Positions 1 through 11,200 of a DNA stretch of 60,000 nt are shown here, piece after piece. Source of the stretch: Zygnema cylindricum (Eukaryota > Streptophyta > Zygnematophyceae > Zygnematales > Zygnemataceae); NCBI GenBank assembly GCA_037447655.1, contig JBBHKE010001683.1, positions 64,001-124,000 on the forward strand, in the 5' to 3' direction. A program made the position numbers and the translations under genes. Under the pieces are notes generated by a model. It did not search any database. It saw only the letters and a list, made by a program, of their open reading frames with translations, and had not been told where the DNA came from. Positions within the stretch are counted from its first letter, which is position 1; each line of letters opens with the position of its first letter.

Positions 1-526
1 CCAACTACCAGCCCGGACTATGATTCCCACAATAGACAAATCCAAAACCAAGATTTCAATAGAGTCAAACAAAACAAAGATTCTTCCAAAAAGAAGGTTT
101 GTTGGAATTTTTGAGGGTTTTCACAGGTGACAGTACTGAAAAGCAACCTGTCTCCTTCGACCCCAAGTGCCTTGTACATCAAAGTTTGTCAAATGGCAGG
201 TCCAAAAGTCAAAGCTATGCCATTAACCAATGAGCGGCAAGCAAGTGTAAGGGAATTGACACAAGACAAAATAATTCGTACTACACTCGGGGCAAAAAGT
301 TTTGCTCCAGACCGCGGCTAGATCCGCGGCCGGAAGTTTTTATTTGATCCACTATTATAAGACAAAGTCCTGAAAAGGACACTAACTTGCCAGACTTTGA
401 ATTAATGTAATTAATGGACCAAAAGCCACTTCTATCTGAACTAAATTGCTACAGAAAGGTAACAGCATAATGTAAATTGCAATCCGAAAGTTTACGTGGC
501 AATCCCCAATGTACCCCCTACTAGGG
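1..526. other. No recognisable feature
   Basis: I see no gene here. One short open frame (127-321) has no family character. The stretch borders decayed copia sequence and may be part of the same repeat. Confidence 0.4.
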
Positions 527-1430
527 CTAGCGGAAGCTGGTACTATTTAACTGAACTGCAATCTTTCGTAAACTCGTCTCGGATGTGTGACACATTTGGT
601 GGTGCCACAAGGTTAAATCCCCTTTCAATTCGAAGATTTGCGAAATAATGCCATTGGAATTTTGGGGGGTTTTCGGCCGACGCCATTTTAGATGACTATG
701 CATAAAATCCGTGTCCTCTCCTTCACCTATTTGTACACCATCAGATCGTACAATTTTTATTGTGGAGTCGTCGTACGCAAGTACGCTGCCGCCCACTCGC
801 TGAATCTGCGGTACACTGAGAAGGTTCACTAAACCTTCAGGTAAGTACAAAACATTTGTCAGTTGGGTTTGCGTAACATTTTCTACCCCACGTGCGTCCA
901 AAACAGGGAGATTCAATCGTGCAGTACCAACTGTACTTATCGAAATCACTTGTCCACTTGCGACAGTGATTCGTTTTGGTACCGCGAGTTCGCGGAAATC
1001 GTCAAAGAGTGAAGCGTCGGTACAAACGTGGTGTGACGCGCCAGAATCAATAATCCACTCTTTTTCTTGTTGCGTAGCACCTACCAACAAATCAAGCGAC
1101 GAGTTAAGAGCGGAAAATATTTGCGCTTCGTCGCCTCCTTCAAAGTAATCGTCACCCATAAATTGCCCTCCTCCTCTTCCATGGCGGCCTCCACGACCAT
1201 CGCGGCCGCCAAGAAGACCACCGCCGCGATAACTGTATCGGCCGCCGCAGTCTCCTCTACCGCCGCGGTCTCCTCTTCCACTGCCGCCTCCATTTTCGGC
1301 CTTCGAGTAACATTGGGGGCTTATATGGCCCCATTTCCCGCAAAAATTACATTGGCGCTCCTTATCCGGGCAAGAAGCCGCCATATGACCAAGTTTGCCG
1401 CACTGAAATCAGGCAATATTGGTCAGATCT
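527..1430 (-). pseudogene. Ty1/copia gag C-terminus and protease fragment
   Basis: This is a broken retrotransposon piece on the minus strand. Two CCHC zinc knuckles stand at its start: a CGKLGH...C half-motif that crosses the first Met at 1384, then CNFCGKWGHISPQC. A Gly/Arg-rich linker follows, then the copia aspartic protease with its DSGASHH active site. Next comes the conserved NVLYLP...NLLSV segment, and the piece ends in the start of the GAG-pre-integrase region (LWHHQMCH). The frame ends at 527, with no integrase or reverse transcriptase beyond. A TGA lies just upstream of the first zinc knuckle, so the N-terminal gag is lost too. In intact elements these parts package RNA and mature the polyprotein; here they are inactive. 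Confidence 0.85.
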
Positions 1431-1551
1431 GAATATACGGGCTGGGAAGGAAATCTCTCAGACCTTTCGTGTCCTCTTCCCCCTCTTTCTCTCAGATTTC
1501 CCCCTCTTCTACCTCCTCTTCCCCGAAGATAATTTAGATCGGACATTCACT

Positions 1552-2027
1552 ACTTGGAGTGATGCCACTTATGGGGATGCTCCGATGATCCTCCGATGAG
1601 GAGGTGTACTTCTGGGTATGTGTTGTATGTTGGGAATGGGCCTTGCTGTTGGAGCAGTAAGCAACAAAAGGTGATTGCTCAGTCCACCATGGAGGCTGAG
1701 TATATGGCCTCTTTTTCGGCTGTGAAATAATTAATGTGGGTGAAATCTTTGCTTCAAGAATTGGGATACAGGAAGAATAGAGTACAAAAGATATTTTGTG
1801 ACAATCAAGCTGCGATTGCAAATGCAACAAACCATAAGCATCATTTTAAAGCAAAACACATGGATATTTGTTTGAGCTTTGTTAGGGAGAAAGTTGAGAA
1901 TAAAATCATTAGTTTGGAATTTAGACCAGATGGTGAGATGGTAGCAGATATGATGACTAAACCAGTTCCTTCTCCTAAATTGATATTTTGTAGGGAGAAG
2001 TGTGGACTGAAGCAAAAGAGAGACTAG
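1552..2027 (+). pseudogene. Ty1/copia RNase H fragment
   Basis: Plus-strand remnant of the C-terminal RNase H of a copia Pol. Landmarks in order are a WSDATYGD-like start, RRCTSGYVLY, WSSKQQK, STMEAEYMA, DNQAAIANA, a degraded KHMDI and the DMMTKP end motif. A frameshift near 1585-1592 and an in-frame TAA at 1728-1730 disable it. It runs opposite to the gag fragment at 527-1430, so the two are not one intact element. It is followed directly by a polypurine tract and LTR start, which is the normal end of a copia element. Confidence 0.85.
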
Positions 2028-2030
2028 AAA

Positions 2031-2289
2031 ATAAGGGGAGTGTTGAAAAGAGAGGTATTTTGTAGTCTTTCTTGTGACCTTACTGCAACCCTCATACTTG
2101 TCGTAGTCACTGAGGACCTGCAGGCAACCATGGCTGCCCCCAGCACCTAAGGAGACAGGCAGATCACTAGTATAGTTTTTCTGCAAAATATAGACTGTCA
2201 ATTGTGAGACAGGAGACAGGCAGATCACTAGTATAGTTTTTCTGCAAAATATAGACTGTCAATTGTGAGACTTGATCCAGAGACCTCCG
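2031..2289 (+). repeat. Copia polypurine tract and start of its 3' LTR
   Basis: ATAAGGGGAG at 2031-2040 abuts TGTTGAAAAG at 2041. A purine tract followed by TGTTG is the standard 3' junction of copia elements and sits just after the RNase H stop at 2025-2027. The right end of the LTR is not clear; 2289 is a placeholder just past an internal tandem duplication. Confidence 0.6.
2150..2271. repeat. Exact 61-bp tandem duplication
   Basis: Two copies of a 61-bp unit, 2150-2210 and 2211-2271, are identical by eye. They lie within or beside the copia 3' LTR. The identity implies a recent duplication. Confidence 0.85.
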
Positions 2290-2539
2290 GATGATCACCG
2301 TGCGGCCTAGCCGTCCGCCTTATCCGGTAGGTCTTGAATTAACCAATACACTGATTGGGCGCGATATTAATTTAAACAGAAAATCGCCGGATATTTCATT
2401 TAACTATTTACAGGACGATTTATGCACGGAAGCATACTGGTCCGCACAAAATATACGAATCGACATTTAATTTCGACGGACGAAATCAAATGTTCGGGTC
2501 AGATCGAACGGCTCACGGTGGAGCCGGAATGCCGGAATA
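2290..2539. other. Unassigned spacer
   Basis: No coding signal is seen. The reverse complement of 2270-2340 has loose resemblance to a tRNA-like head, too weak to call. Confidence 0.3.
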
Positions 2540-2990
2540 GCAGTTTGGCAGTTTGCGGACTAGATGTCGGCAGATGACACGTGGCAACATATGGTTGGAT
2601 AGCGGATATCACAGGAGGAGCAACTACGGCTCCGGAACTAACACGTGTCAGGGGACCGGCCATGCCGTACTATGGCCGTAGAAGAAGTACAGCGGTACTT
2701 GTACCTTTTTGTAATTTGCAATCATGTGATTGGTCCAGTACCCTAGTAATAGGTTTAGAGAGGTAGCTTAGGACTTCTAATATTTTTGGTTTTTCAGCCT
2801 CTCTCCCAGAGTGCATTTGTATTTATGGACCAACTTTGGTCAGCCATAACTTAATGCTCGGGTGAGCAATTTCAGTGATTCTTTTTGCTGCCGTTTCAAG
2901 AGAGTCTTGGCTATACAAGGGTGTAGTTGGTCAGGGTTTTTGCGTTCCAGGGTGGCTCTTATTCATTGCCAAAGTCAAAAGTGCAAATAT
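2540..2990 (+). repeat. LTR-like repeat, family 2, plus copy
   Basis: This segment matches in inverted orientation the segment at 6885-7440. Shared blocks include GACACGTGGCAACA, GCCTCTCTCC.AGAGTGC, a segment resembling TTTGGTCAGCCATAA and a region near TTTTTG followed by GAGTCTT. Size and the promoter-like centre (TATAAAAGG in the other copy) suggest LTRs, but ends and target duplications were not found. Confidence 0.45.
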
Positions 2991-3003
2991 TATCCTAGAG
3001 GCT

Positions 3004-3997
3004 TCATATAAGCTGGAAATTATGTGGACCAATGGAGGTCACAGAATTAAAATGTGGCAGTGGGCCGTATGGCAAATTTAAGTCGACCTCCGCGTGCGCC
3101 GCATGACCAGGTGGCGGTGGGTAGACGTGGGGATATGATAAAGACTTTGGATTTGGATGTGTTGTAGGAAGTCCTCGTGGTCCCCCAGCCGTACGGTCCT
3201 TTTCGCGTTTCCTAGCCAATGCAAGGCACGCGTCGATGACGTGGTCACGCTCTTTGCAGTATTTGCAAAAAAATTGAGATCTTGCAATCATTGGAGGTTT
3301 CTTAGGAGAAGAGACAAAAAGCGTCAAACCATCATTAGAAACGACAGGATTGTTAATATTTAAGCGCGTCTCTTCGTGTAATAAACGATTAGTGAGATCT
3401 TGCAAAGTGACAGTGGACATATCAGTATTGATTGTACTTGCAAATAAGTTAAACGAGAGAGGTAATCCACCCAAAATGACACTTATGAGATCCTCATGAG
3501 TGATTGTGTAATTAATGCATTTAAGTCGTCCAGCCAATGATTCAACCCTTTGAATAAAGACAAACATATATTCGGATTTATCTTTTTGAGCGTTGTTGAA
3601 CTGTCGACGTAGGGCCAATGGATGTGGCCAAGTGTTAGTTTCGTAGGCGCGACATAAAATCTGCCACGCCTCATGAGAAGTAGTTGCCTCACGAATCCGA
3701 TTTGCAATCTGGTCGTCTAAGGAAAGGACAAGACGAGACAGCGCGACAGAATCCTTCTCAACCCATGAAGCGACAGCTGTCTGAGCAGTAGCCAAGGTAG
3801 CGTCACCACCAAGGTAGCGTCACCGGCGACAGGAAAGACAAGCAACGTGACAGTGCCATTAATCCCCAAATTTTTTCGAAAGAAAACAAATGCTGGATTT
3901 GAAACTTCCAGTCATAGAAATTTTCGCCGTGAAATTTCGGCACAGAGTTTGAGACAGACGAAGGGCTAGGCCCGTAACCTATTGAATGTGATGCCAT
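3004..3997 (-). pseudogene. Ty1/copia gag, same family as the 12.6-kb element
   Basis: Minus-strand gag starting at the ATG at 3997-3995. The N-terminus (MASHSIGYGPS) parallels the gag start of the element at 13048. The rest is a UBN2-type gag with ALRRQF, a Leu-rich ILGGLP stretch, LLHEETRL and one CCHC zinc knuckle (CKYCKERDHVIDAC), then a Pro-rich tail ending at 3004. A 17-bp tandem duplication (3792-3824) shifts the frame between the N-terminal part (3803-3997) and the rest (3004-3795). Protease and downstream pol are missing. Gag forms the virus-like particle of the retrotransposon. Confidence 0.8.
3969..3979 (-). other. Copia primer-binding site inside gag codons
   Basis: On the minus strand GGTTACGGGCC begins directly at the inferred LTR end. 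It is one base off the reverse complement of the initiator-tRNA anticodon loop and also encodes the GYGP of the gag N-terminus. Confidence 0.6.
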
Positions 3998-4420
3998 GAA
4001 AAGGCCGAAAAAGATTAATATGACGAAATATCAAGAAAGGTAAAAATAAAGAAAACAACAAGATAAATAAGACAAGGAAAGAAGTAACGACAAACAAGGA
4101 AACAAGCGAGAGGTTTGTCGTTCAAGTGTCTTGATTTTTGATTAATTATTTACAACGACACAAAAGAGTCTTATAGTTAGACGAGGTAAGGGGTAGCCAC
4201 AAAAAGGGTCTAAAAGGTACATCTAGTTACGGTGAAAAGAATCTAAGTCTAAAAGGATTCCTACGCAAGAATCATCAATTCTAATAAAAATATGTACATT
4301 CCACTAAATAAAGTACAGAATGCTAAACCGAAGTACTAGACTTATAGCGTAGCACATAGAACTCTAAAATTAGTGTAGAGAACAATAAGTAGTGTAGAAT
4401 GCTTTAAATGTAATCCAACA
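3980..4420 (-). repeat. 5' LTR of the minus copia element
   Basis: Read on the minus strand this begins TGTTGGATTACA at 4420 and ends CAATA at 3980, next to the primer-binding site. The right end is inferred from the TGTTGG start, not from a second LTR or a target duplication. The gag ATG (3997-3995) lies inside it. Confidence 0.5.
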
Positions 4421-5568
4421 CGTTGTACCTAAAATGGTCTTTCCAGCGCAAGTTTTGCAATAAAGTTTCTATGTCCATATTTGTAAGGTAATAAGAATGT
4501 GAATTTTGGCAAATAGATAATAATATAGTATTAGACAAAAACCGAACCTCTATCACATGTTTTTTTGTTCCATAGACTTGTACAAGTAAGAACAGCCAAA
4601 AAACCAAAAAAATGGGTATAACTGCTTCAAAATTTGCAACTTTGACAAAAAAAAGGAAAATTTATCATACTCCCTTCCAATGGTTACGGAATATAAATAC
4701 AAGAAACAAACATTTATCAAAAAAATGACAATAAGAAGTGGCACATATAAACCAGAAAAAAGTGGAAACAAAAATCAACTTTTTAATTCAAAGTAAAAGG
4801 GAATAAAAAACCAAAATTTGTAAATATTGGTACAATAGTCTTCAGAGGGTTTTTTCATTATATACCACCGATGGACACTTAGAAAAATATAAATTACAAA
4901 AAAAAAATATAACAAATAACAAAAAGGAGATGTAAAAATAATCCGGAAAAATATCAGAAACTAAAACTAAACTAAACTAAACTAAAAGTTTTCAGTTCCT
5001 CACTAAACATGTGGTCAAACTATAATCATTTTTTCCGTATTCTTTTGCAACTTCGGAATCGGTTTACAATTCCTATTTCTTTCTTATTTTCTTTCGAAAA
5101 GAAAAAATATATTTTTGTTCGTATTCAGCCTTTTTACAACCACACGACTAAAGGAAACTTCAATTTTTTTTTCCTTTGATTTCTCCTCTCCTTTGATTTT
5201 CCGAAAAAAAAGAATTCACTATCTAGGAAAACCCTAAATAGTGTGTCTATTCGAGGTTTAGGGTCCAAAATGGAAACTAATTACCATTTTTTCTCTCAAA
5301 ACCTACCAAAAAATTTACTACTTTTCAAAACTTTACCACTTTCCAAACCTTTACTAATCAAAAAATTTACTACTTTTCAAAGTCACACGACTATTGTTCC
5401 CTAGTTCGAGTGTCATAAAAACAACAACCAAAAAAAAAAAATTTGAAATACCAAAAGATATTATAGAGTCGTTAAAAATAACAAGAGAGAAAGAAAAAGA
5501 AAGAAAAAGGGAGTCGTTCTTCTTCACAAACCGAAAAATGTTCGAGTTTTCCGGAAACTTTGTCAATT
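4421..5568. other. AT-rich intergenic region
   Basis: No gene is recognised. The sequence is AT-rich with A/T homopolymers and a short CTAAA tandem near 4968-4985. Open frames here lack family character. Confidence 0.4.
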
Positions 5569-6718
5569 TTAAAAATCGCAAGCCATGTAAGACGAAACTA
5601 CCGAATTATATTCTGGTCGAGTGAGCCCTTTCTTTAACCAACAATACGATTTTCTCGGATTAAATACAAATCCGCTACAATCAATATTTGAAGTACATTG
5701 TGAGGCACAATTAGAAACGGTAATGTCGGGTATAAATTGACTTACACCTCCCTTTACTATAAACTTTTTGTGATTGGTTTTCGGTTGATAAATATACCCG
5801 GGAACTTTATCTCCACACCCTGTATTGAAAATAAACAAACAAACAAAAGGAAGGAAGAATTTATCATAACATGATTTGCTTCGAGGATTAATATGGGACT
5901 AGTAATTTGAGTTAATAAAATCGTTTTTTTGTGGAATTCAAACGTAATTAAAACGGTGTAAATCGGCATAAAACTTTTGAAAGACTATGACTTCAGTTTT
6001 AACATTAACAAAACCCAAAATCCCCAAAACTTCCCTTTCTTACAAAGCCAATTTGAACTTGTTGATGAGCGTTGAAAAGTATTAAAAACTGTTTAAAACG
6101 TTCTAGAGAGTTCCAGTATGTTTAAAAATGTTTGAAAAAGTTCCAAAATGTTAAAAAATGTCCATGAATGATAAGAAATGTTAGAAAATGATAAAACAAG
6201 ATGATCAACAATGTTAAAGATGGTTAAATCATGTTTAGAAATGGTGCAAAATGATGATAACCAGTGATGAACAATGTTCAAAAATGTTCAAAAACGGTCA
6301 AAAACAATCAAAAATGTTCGAAAAACGTCAAACATGTTCAAAAACGTTAAAAAAGCATTAAAAAAACATTTAAAAACGTCCAAAACCTTCATAAAGCGTC
6401 CAGAAACTTTCAGAAAATGTTCACAAAACGTTCAAAACCCTCCTCAACACTCACTTGGATTCGCCAAAACCGGATTACTCGATTCGCAAACGATGTAACT
6501 GTCGAACTTCGCACTCGATTGCAAATTCCCGATTGCGTACTTAAAAAAACATTGCGAATTTTTTAACTTAAAAACGAATCCCAAACACCTTGCATTCGTG
6601 TTGCACAATTTGGCGCAATATCTCGGAGAAGCCCCGGCCCTACTGTGACCGTAATTTACGACGGAAATGTCCGTATTCCGTTTGATGCGGTAACCACGGA
6701 TTGTTTGGCCGCATTGTT
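5569..6718 (-). CDS. PAN/apple-domain protein, two 3' exons (5' part not found)
   Basis: Two exons on the minus strand each encode one PAN/apple domain, a Cys-rich fold used for protein or carbohydrate binding, usually extracellular. Exon A is 6455-6718. Its acceptor is CTCCCAG, its core is YCAKLCNTNARCLGFVF with a later CFFKYAIG and closing YIVC, and its donor is GTGAGT. Exon B is 5569-5819. Its acceptor is TACAG, its core is CASQCTSNIDCSGFVF then YCWLKKG and YMACDF, and it ends in TAA. Exon A is a symmetrical phase 1-1 exon of 264 nt and exon B also opens in phase 1, so each domain is one exon module. The first exon, with any signal peptide, was not found upstream, so the gene is partial or further exons lie beyond 6860. 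Confidence 0.7.
6065..6440. repeat. Degenerate 10-11-bp minisatellite in the PAN-gene intron
   Basis: Between the two PAN exons, units close to ATGTTCAAAA / ACGTTCAAAA recur about thirty times with strong divergence. No coding content. Confidence 0.75.
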
Positions 6719-6720
6719 CT

Positions 6721-6836
6721 GGGAGAGAGAGGGGGAGGAGGAGAGGGTGAGGGAGAGGGAGAGGTGGAGGTAGAGGGAGATGGAGGGGGAGAGGTAGGGG
6801 GTGAGGGAGAGGGAGTGGGAGGGTGAGAGGTAGAGG
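6721..6836. repeat. GGGAGA microsatellite, pyrimidine-rich on the gene strand
   Basis: The tract is GA/GGGAGA on plus, so CT-rich on the minus gene strand. It ends two bases before the 3' splice site of PAN exon A and acts as its polypyrimidine tract. Confidence 0.8.
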
Positions 6837-6884
6837 ATATTTAACTCGGAAAACCTCCATTGGTACTCAGAGAAGGCAGCTTAC

Positions 6885-7440
6885 CAGAAGCCCTTAGGAT
6901 AGCCTCAATCCCTTCGTCTTTGTATGAGTATGGATAGCCTCAATCCCTTCGTCTTTGTATGAGAATTACTGACACCGTGACAGAATATAGATTGACCAGA
7001 CTGCACCCTTTGGAAGAGAAGACTCCCCTGAGTCTACTACAAAAAGGATCCTTGAATTTGCTCCCTTGAGCAGTAAATTATCAGTGGTCAAAGATGACCT
7101 TTTATACATGAGCACTCTAGGAGAGAGGCGGCTACTTCTAATTCTCCCAAGTGCTAAACCCCTCTCTGATTCCTCTACTACTGAAGTACGGAGCCTATCT
7201 AATCACTGTACAGTACAGAAAGGTACTTAGCCCGGAGTACTTTATGTACGGCTATTGTACGACATGGCCAAGAAGACGATGCCTGCCATATTCGGGTTCG
7301 CTATGGTATGTCCCGAAAATGTCTCTATCCAATGTCTTGTTGCCACGTGTCACCTGGTGTGGTTGTGACCGCAAACCGCCAAATCGTCCATTCCGTGATG
7401 CCGGCTTCTTCCTCCGTCGTCCGATTGATGTTGGCTTTAA
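6885..7440 (-). repeat. LTR-like repeat, family 2, minus copy
   Basis: Inverted, diverged copy of 2540-2990. Read on minus it carries a GACACGTGGCAACA block, a TATAAAAGG box near 7105, and at its end a 34-bp tandem duplication (about 6898-6965). The open frame at 7151-7480 on plus is judged chance. Confidence 0.45.
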
Positions 7441-7866
7441 TTCAGGGCCGTTAAAAATACAAGTGGTATTTCCAACGTAACTCTATCTAACTATCTCTAT
7501 GTGATTGTGGTCCGTTTGTCAGTTAAATGAACTTCTGTATTTCCATAATGTTAAGTAGCTAATGTACCCTATATACTTCAACACAGGTGCTAGGCTACAT
7601 GGTAACGATAATAGGCTACTTAGACGGACGGTAGATACCAGGATCAAATCTTGGGTCCATCAACCTTTTTGGTGACTTTACCAAAATGGCTGCCTTCTGA
7701 CTCTAGGAGAAGCATAGGCAGCCATGGCTCTAGCTTCCTCTCCAGCCTTCAGTGACTACGGCAAGTATGGGGCCAGAGATAGAAGTTAGAAGCAGGCTGC
7801 CTCTGCTTTTTCTTCCTTATTTTAGATCAATTAAGTAACCTGGAAAATACCTAAGTAAACCTTTAA
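7441..7866. other. Unassigned spacer
   Basis: No gene is recognised. A GATCAAATC near 7643 recalls a Pol III B box, with no convincing A box. Confidence 0.3.
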
Positions 7867-8280
7867 TTTCAACAGGGGAAGGGGGAGAGGGAGAGGGAGA
7901 GGGGGAGAGGGAAAGGAGAGGGTTAGGGGAGAGGGTGAGAAGGGGGGAGCGAGAGAGGGAGAGGGAGGGGGAGAGGGAGAGGAAGACGGAGAGGGAGAAG
8001 GAGAGGTCGAGGGAAAAGGAGAGTGAGAGGGAGAGGGAAAGGGTGAGTTTCGGAGACTCGATCATTGTTTTCCATACCGAATCAAACACATGATAAATGT
8101 TACTTTTTGTGCTATACCCGGCAAAATTTTTTTTGCAACCCCTCCCCTCCCCTCCCCTCCCCGGGTAGCGTAAGAGGAGAGGAGAGGAGAGATAATAGAG
8201 GAGAGAGGAGAGAGGAGAGATTAAGATGGAGGGGAGGGGAGGGGAGGGGAGTGGAGGGGAGGGAGGGGGCGAGGGAAAGG
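7867..8280. repeat. Two purine-strand microsatellite blocks
   Basis: 7875-8048 is GGGAGA-like on plus. 8138-8163 is a CCCCTCC run and 8172-8280 returns to GAGGA/GGGGA. Long open frames through them, such as 7817-8422, are repeat artefacts. The second block abuts the start of segmental duplication unit 1; the matching unit 2 boundary (about 20651-20680) also begins after a GGGA tract. Confidence 0.8.
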
Positions 8281-11200
8281 AAGGTACATTGCGAACTACA
8301 ATTGTAGGATAAGGAAAACTAAAAGGACAAGAGAAAAGGACAAAACAACCGGAACTGCAGAAACTGAAAAATAATAGTTTATTTATAAAAATGTTTTCAC
8401 TCATACTCGCATTGATTCTCAAATTTTGCCAAAAAAAAATTAAATTTTTCTACTTTTAATTTCCGGAAATAGTCAATTTATTGACACGTGTCTTTTATAA
8501 CATATTATGACATTTTTGACGAAACGCCACACACAAAAATAGCAAAAAGAATCTCCTAAACAAAAGATAACTTCGAATTTTTTATTTTATAAATCTCAAG
8601 AAATTTTTCAACCAAGGAAAATACATCCACATCCGGGATTACAATTTCTTTCAAAAAGTATTTCACTCATAGCTCCTATTGATTCTCAAAACTTGTCTAA
8701 ACCACATTGTTTTAAACTGTAAACAATACTTCATAGTTTATAGTTTTTTTTTTTTTGTTAACCAATAAACTATAGTTAATAAATTATAACATATGAACAA
8801 TAAACTAGAAGCTTTAATCCCTGAAAATTGTCATTTTTTTGACACATCTCTGTTGTAACATAAGGTGACAGATTGTAATGGAATAATAAGCACAAAAAAA
8901 AACAAAAAGATTCTCCTAAAGAAAAAAATGACGTCGAATTTTTAATCTGAAAGGTGTGATTTTATTTATCTCTCTAGAATTTACAAACAAGGCAAATACA
9001 TCCGAGATTATGGTTAATCCCAAAAACTCCCATATTGCAAACGGCATAAATGTTCCAAAAAAATATCCCAACCCACCAAGAAAAATGTCTAAAATTTTAC
9101 GAATATTCATGAAACCAAGGCATTCATATAAACATAAGAAAACATCGCAAAAAAAACTTGAATCTCTTCTTTCTAACCAAGATTTATAGTGTATCTTGAT
9201 CAATTTCTAATTCATTAGACATCAACCTTCTGTAGTTTTCTATTTTTTTGTCGGTGACAAACAGCAAGTTAGATCACAAATTTATAACTTCTTTAATGTT
9301 TTCTTTCCAATTACTTCAGCTTGTTTCCGTTGTTTCAGGAATTTATATAAAACTCTGGGATTCAACAAAAAGACATAGCAACAAACACATTCATAAAAAA
9401 CCAAATTAGAGAAAAATCCTCGTCTATCTCTAACCAACATCTATGTTGTCTTTTTATCATCATACATCATTTTAATGTAACTATTTATAAAATTTTCTTG
9501 TCAAGATCACAATTTTTACTTCAACTGGACATTACGCCTTCAATTTTTTCTATTTCTTTTTTAAACTTCTTAGACCGTTTTCCATCGTTTTAAGAATTTA
9601 TCATCACCTCCGGACCAAATACTTCCATCCGAATCACAAACCAAAGCTCTCACTGGACCAGAATGTGCATTCAAAATAGCCACACGCGTCGGATTTCTCC
9701 ATGCTTCGCTCCATCCTCGTATACTTCCCTCTTCCCCTCCCGACCATAAATTCATTTCTTTGTCCAGAAGTAAAGAAGAAACACTTTTTGGATGTCCTTG
9801 CCATTCGTTAACAAACTCCCCATCTAAATCCCAACAAATTATTTTTCCGTCGTTTCGTCCTCCCCACAAAAATTCATTTGCCACAAGTGAGGAAACCAAT
9901 CTTGAATCAACGGAAAATTTATGTTTACGCCGGCCATCAATCCAGCACATCATGGTTCCATCCTTGTGAGCTGACCACAGTTGGTTGCTCATATCTTGGC
10001 AAAATGACGTCACAGGAGCCATTGAAATAGTTGATCTCCATTGAGGTTTAATTCCATATTCCCAAAGACTCCACTTTGAAATGTTATCACGACCACCCAC
10101 ATAACATTTACCGCTTATCACCGTAAGTACTTTTATACAACTCCCAGTTTGTGTTTTATAATCCTCCTGGTCTTTGCCGCTGAATACCGACAATAATCCG
10201 CAGGTATAACCGACCCAAAGTCGGCCAGAATCAAAAGAGAGGGAAGCCACAACACGATCTTTCTTTATGGTAATACACTTTATCGGATTTGTATCCCAAT
10301 AAGAAAAGAAATCCCCACTTGCCACAATTTGTCCACCGTCGACCAAAATCAAATCACGTATAGCATGATCAACACTAATTTTTGCTGTTAGAATCATCTT
10401 CGGTAGGTTTTCCGTCTGTAAAAAAATTGAAAAAAAAAGGAAAAAGAACAAAAGTGGATTAGTAACAATCCCATCTACACGAATTGGCATTTAATTTTAG
10501 AAATTTAGGTCCCTAGATTATAAATGACAAGTCAACATTATGTTTTCACATAAATGCCATCAAAATTCTAAAGGAAGAAAACAATATTAGAACAAACAAT
10601 AATTTAACATTACAAAGGAAACGAATTACCTACAGCTGACCAATTTCGCTTTCTTACAAACTGTTTTCCCGAGACAATTATCTTAAATTTCTTGTAATGA
10701 CCTTACCTCCTCCCTGACTTTTGTATTTTCTGTATTCTTTCTTTCCACTTCAGCCTCCGTATCCACACCATCTTTTGAAGATATTTCTGACTGAATCTTT
10801 CTCATATATTCTTGCAAAAAAAATATTTTCTTCTTCTGAACAAAGTACAGTTTGGTAAAATATCCTGGTTGTAAAGGAATCCTATTGTTCTGCATCGCAG
10901 ATTCTATCGTATTTTCGGACATTTTGAGAGGATCCAAGAATTCACATAACCGAATTCGATCATTTTCACTTACTGTTGGGTATCTGTCTAACAAAGAATC
11001 TACCACACTATATAGTGTATCACAATTTTCCCGCGCTTTAAAAGGAATCGATTCCAGTAGTGTTTTAAGTCTTCGAATTCATAATCTTCCTTGTGAGATA
11101 TTGCCCACAAGAGGTAATTGTCCATGAGAGCTACAAAACCTTTCTGATTCTCCGAAGGTTGTTCATCATCACTTTGATATAAAGAACCTTTAAAATGAGA

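Noticed and set aside
1067-1432. Ala/Thr-rich plus-strand frame
   Set aside because: Antisense shadow of the Gly/Arg-rich copia gag linker.
2270-2345. tRNA-like segment on the minus strand
   Set aside because: B-box-like GGATCAAGTC only; no acceptable A box or fold.
6719-6860. N-terminal extension of PAN exon A (Pro/Leu repeats)
   Set aside because: It is the translated CT microsatellite upstream of a consensus 3' splice site.
7817-8422. 201-codon frame, Pro/Ser/Leu-rich
   Set aside because: Runs through GGGAGA and GGGGA tracts; repeat translation only.
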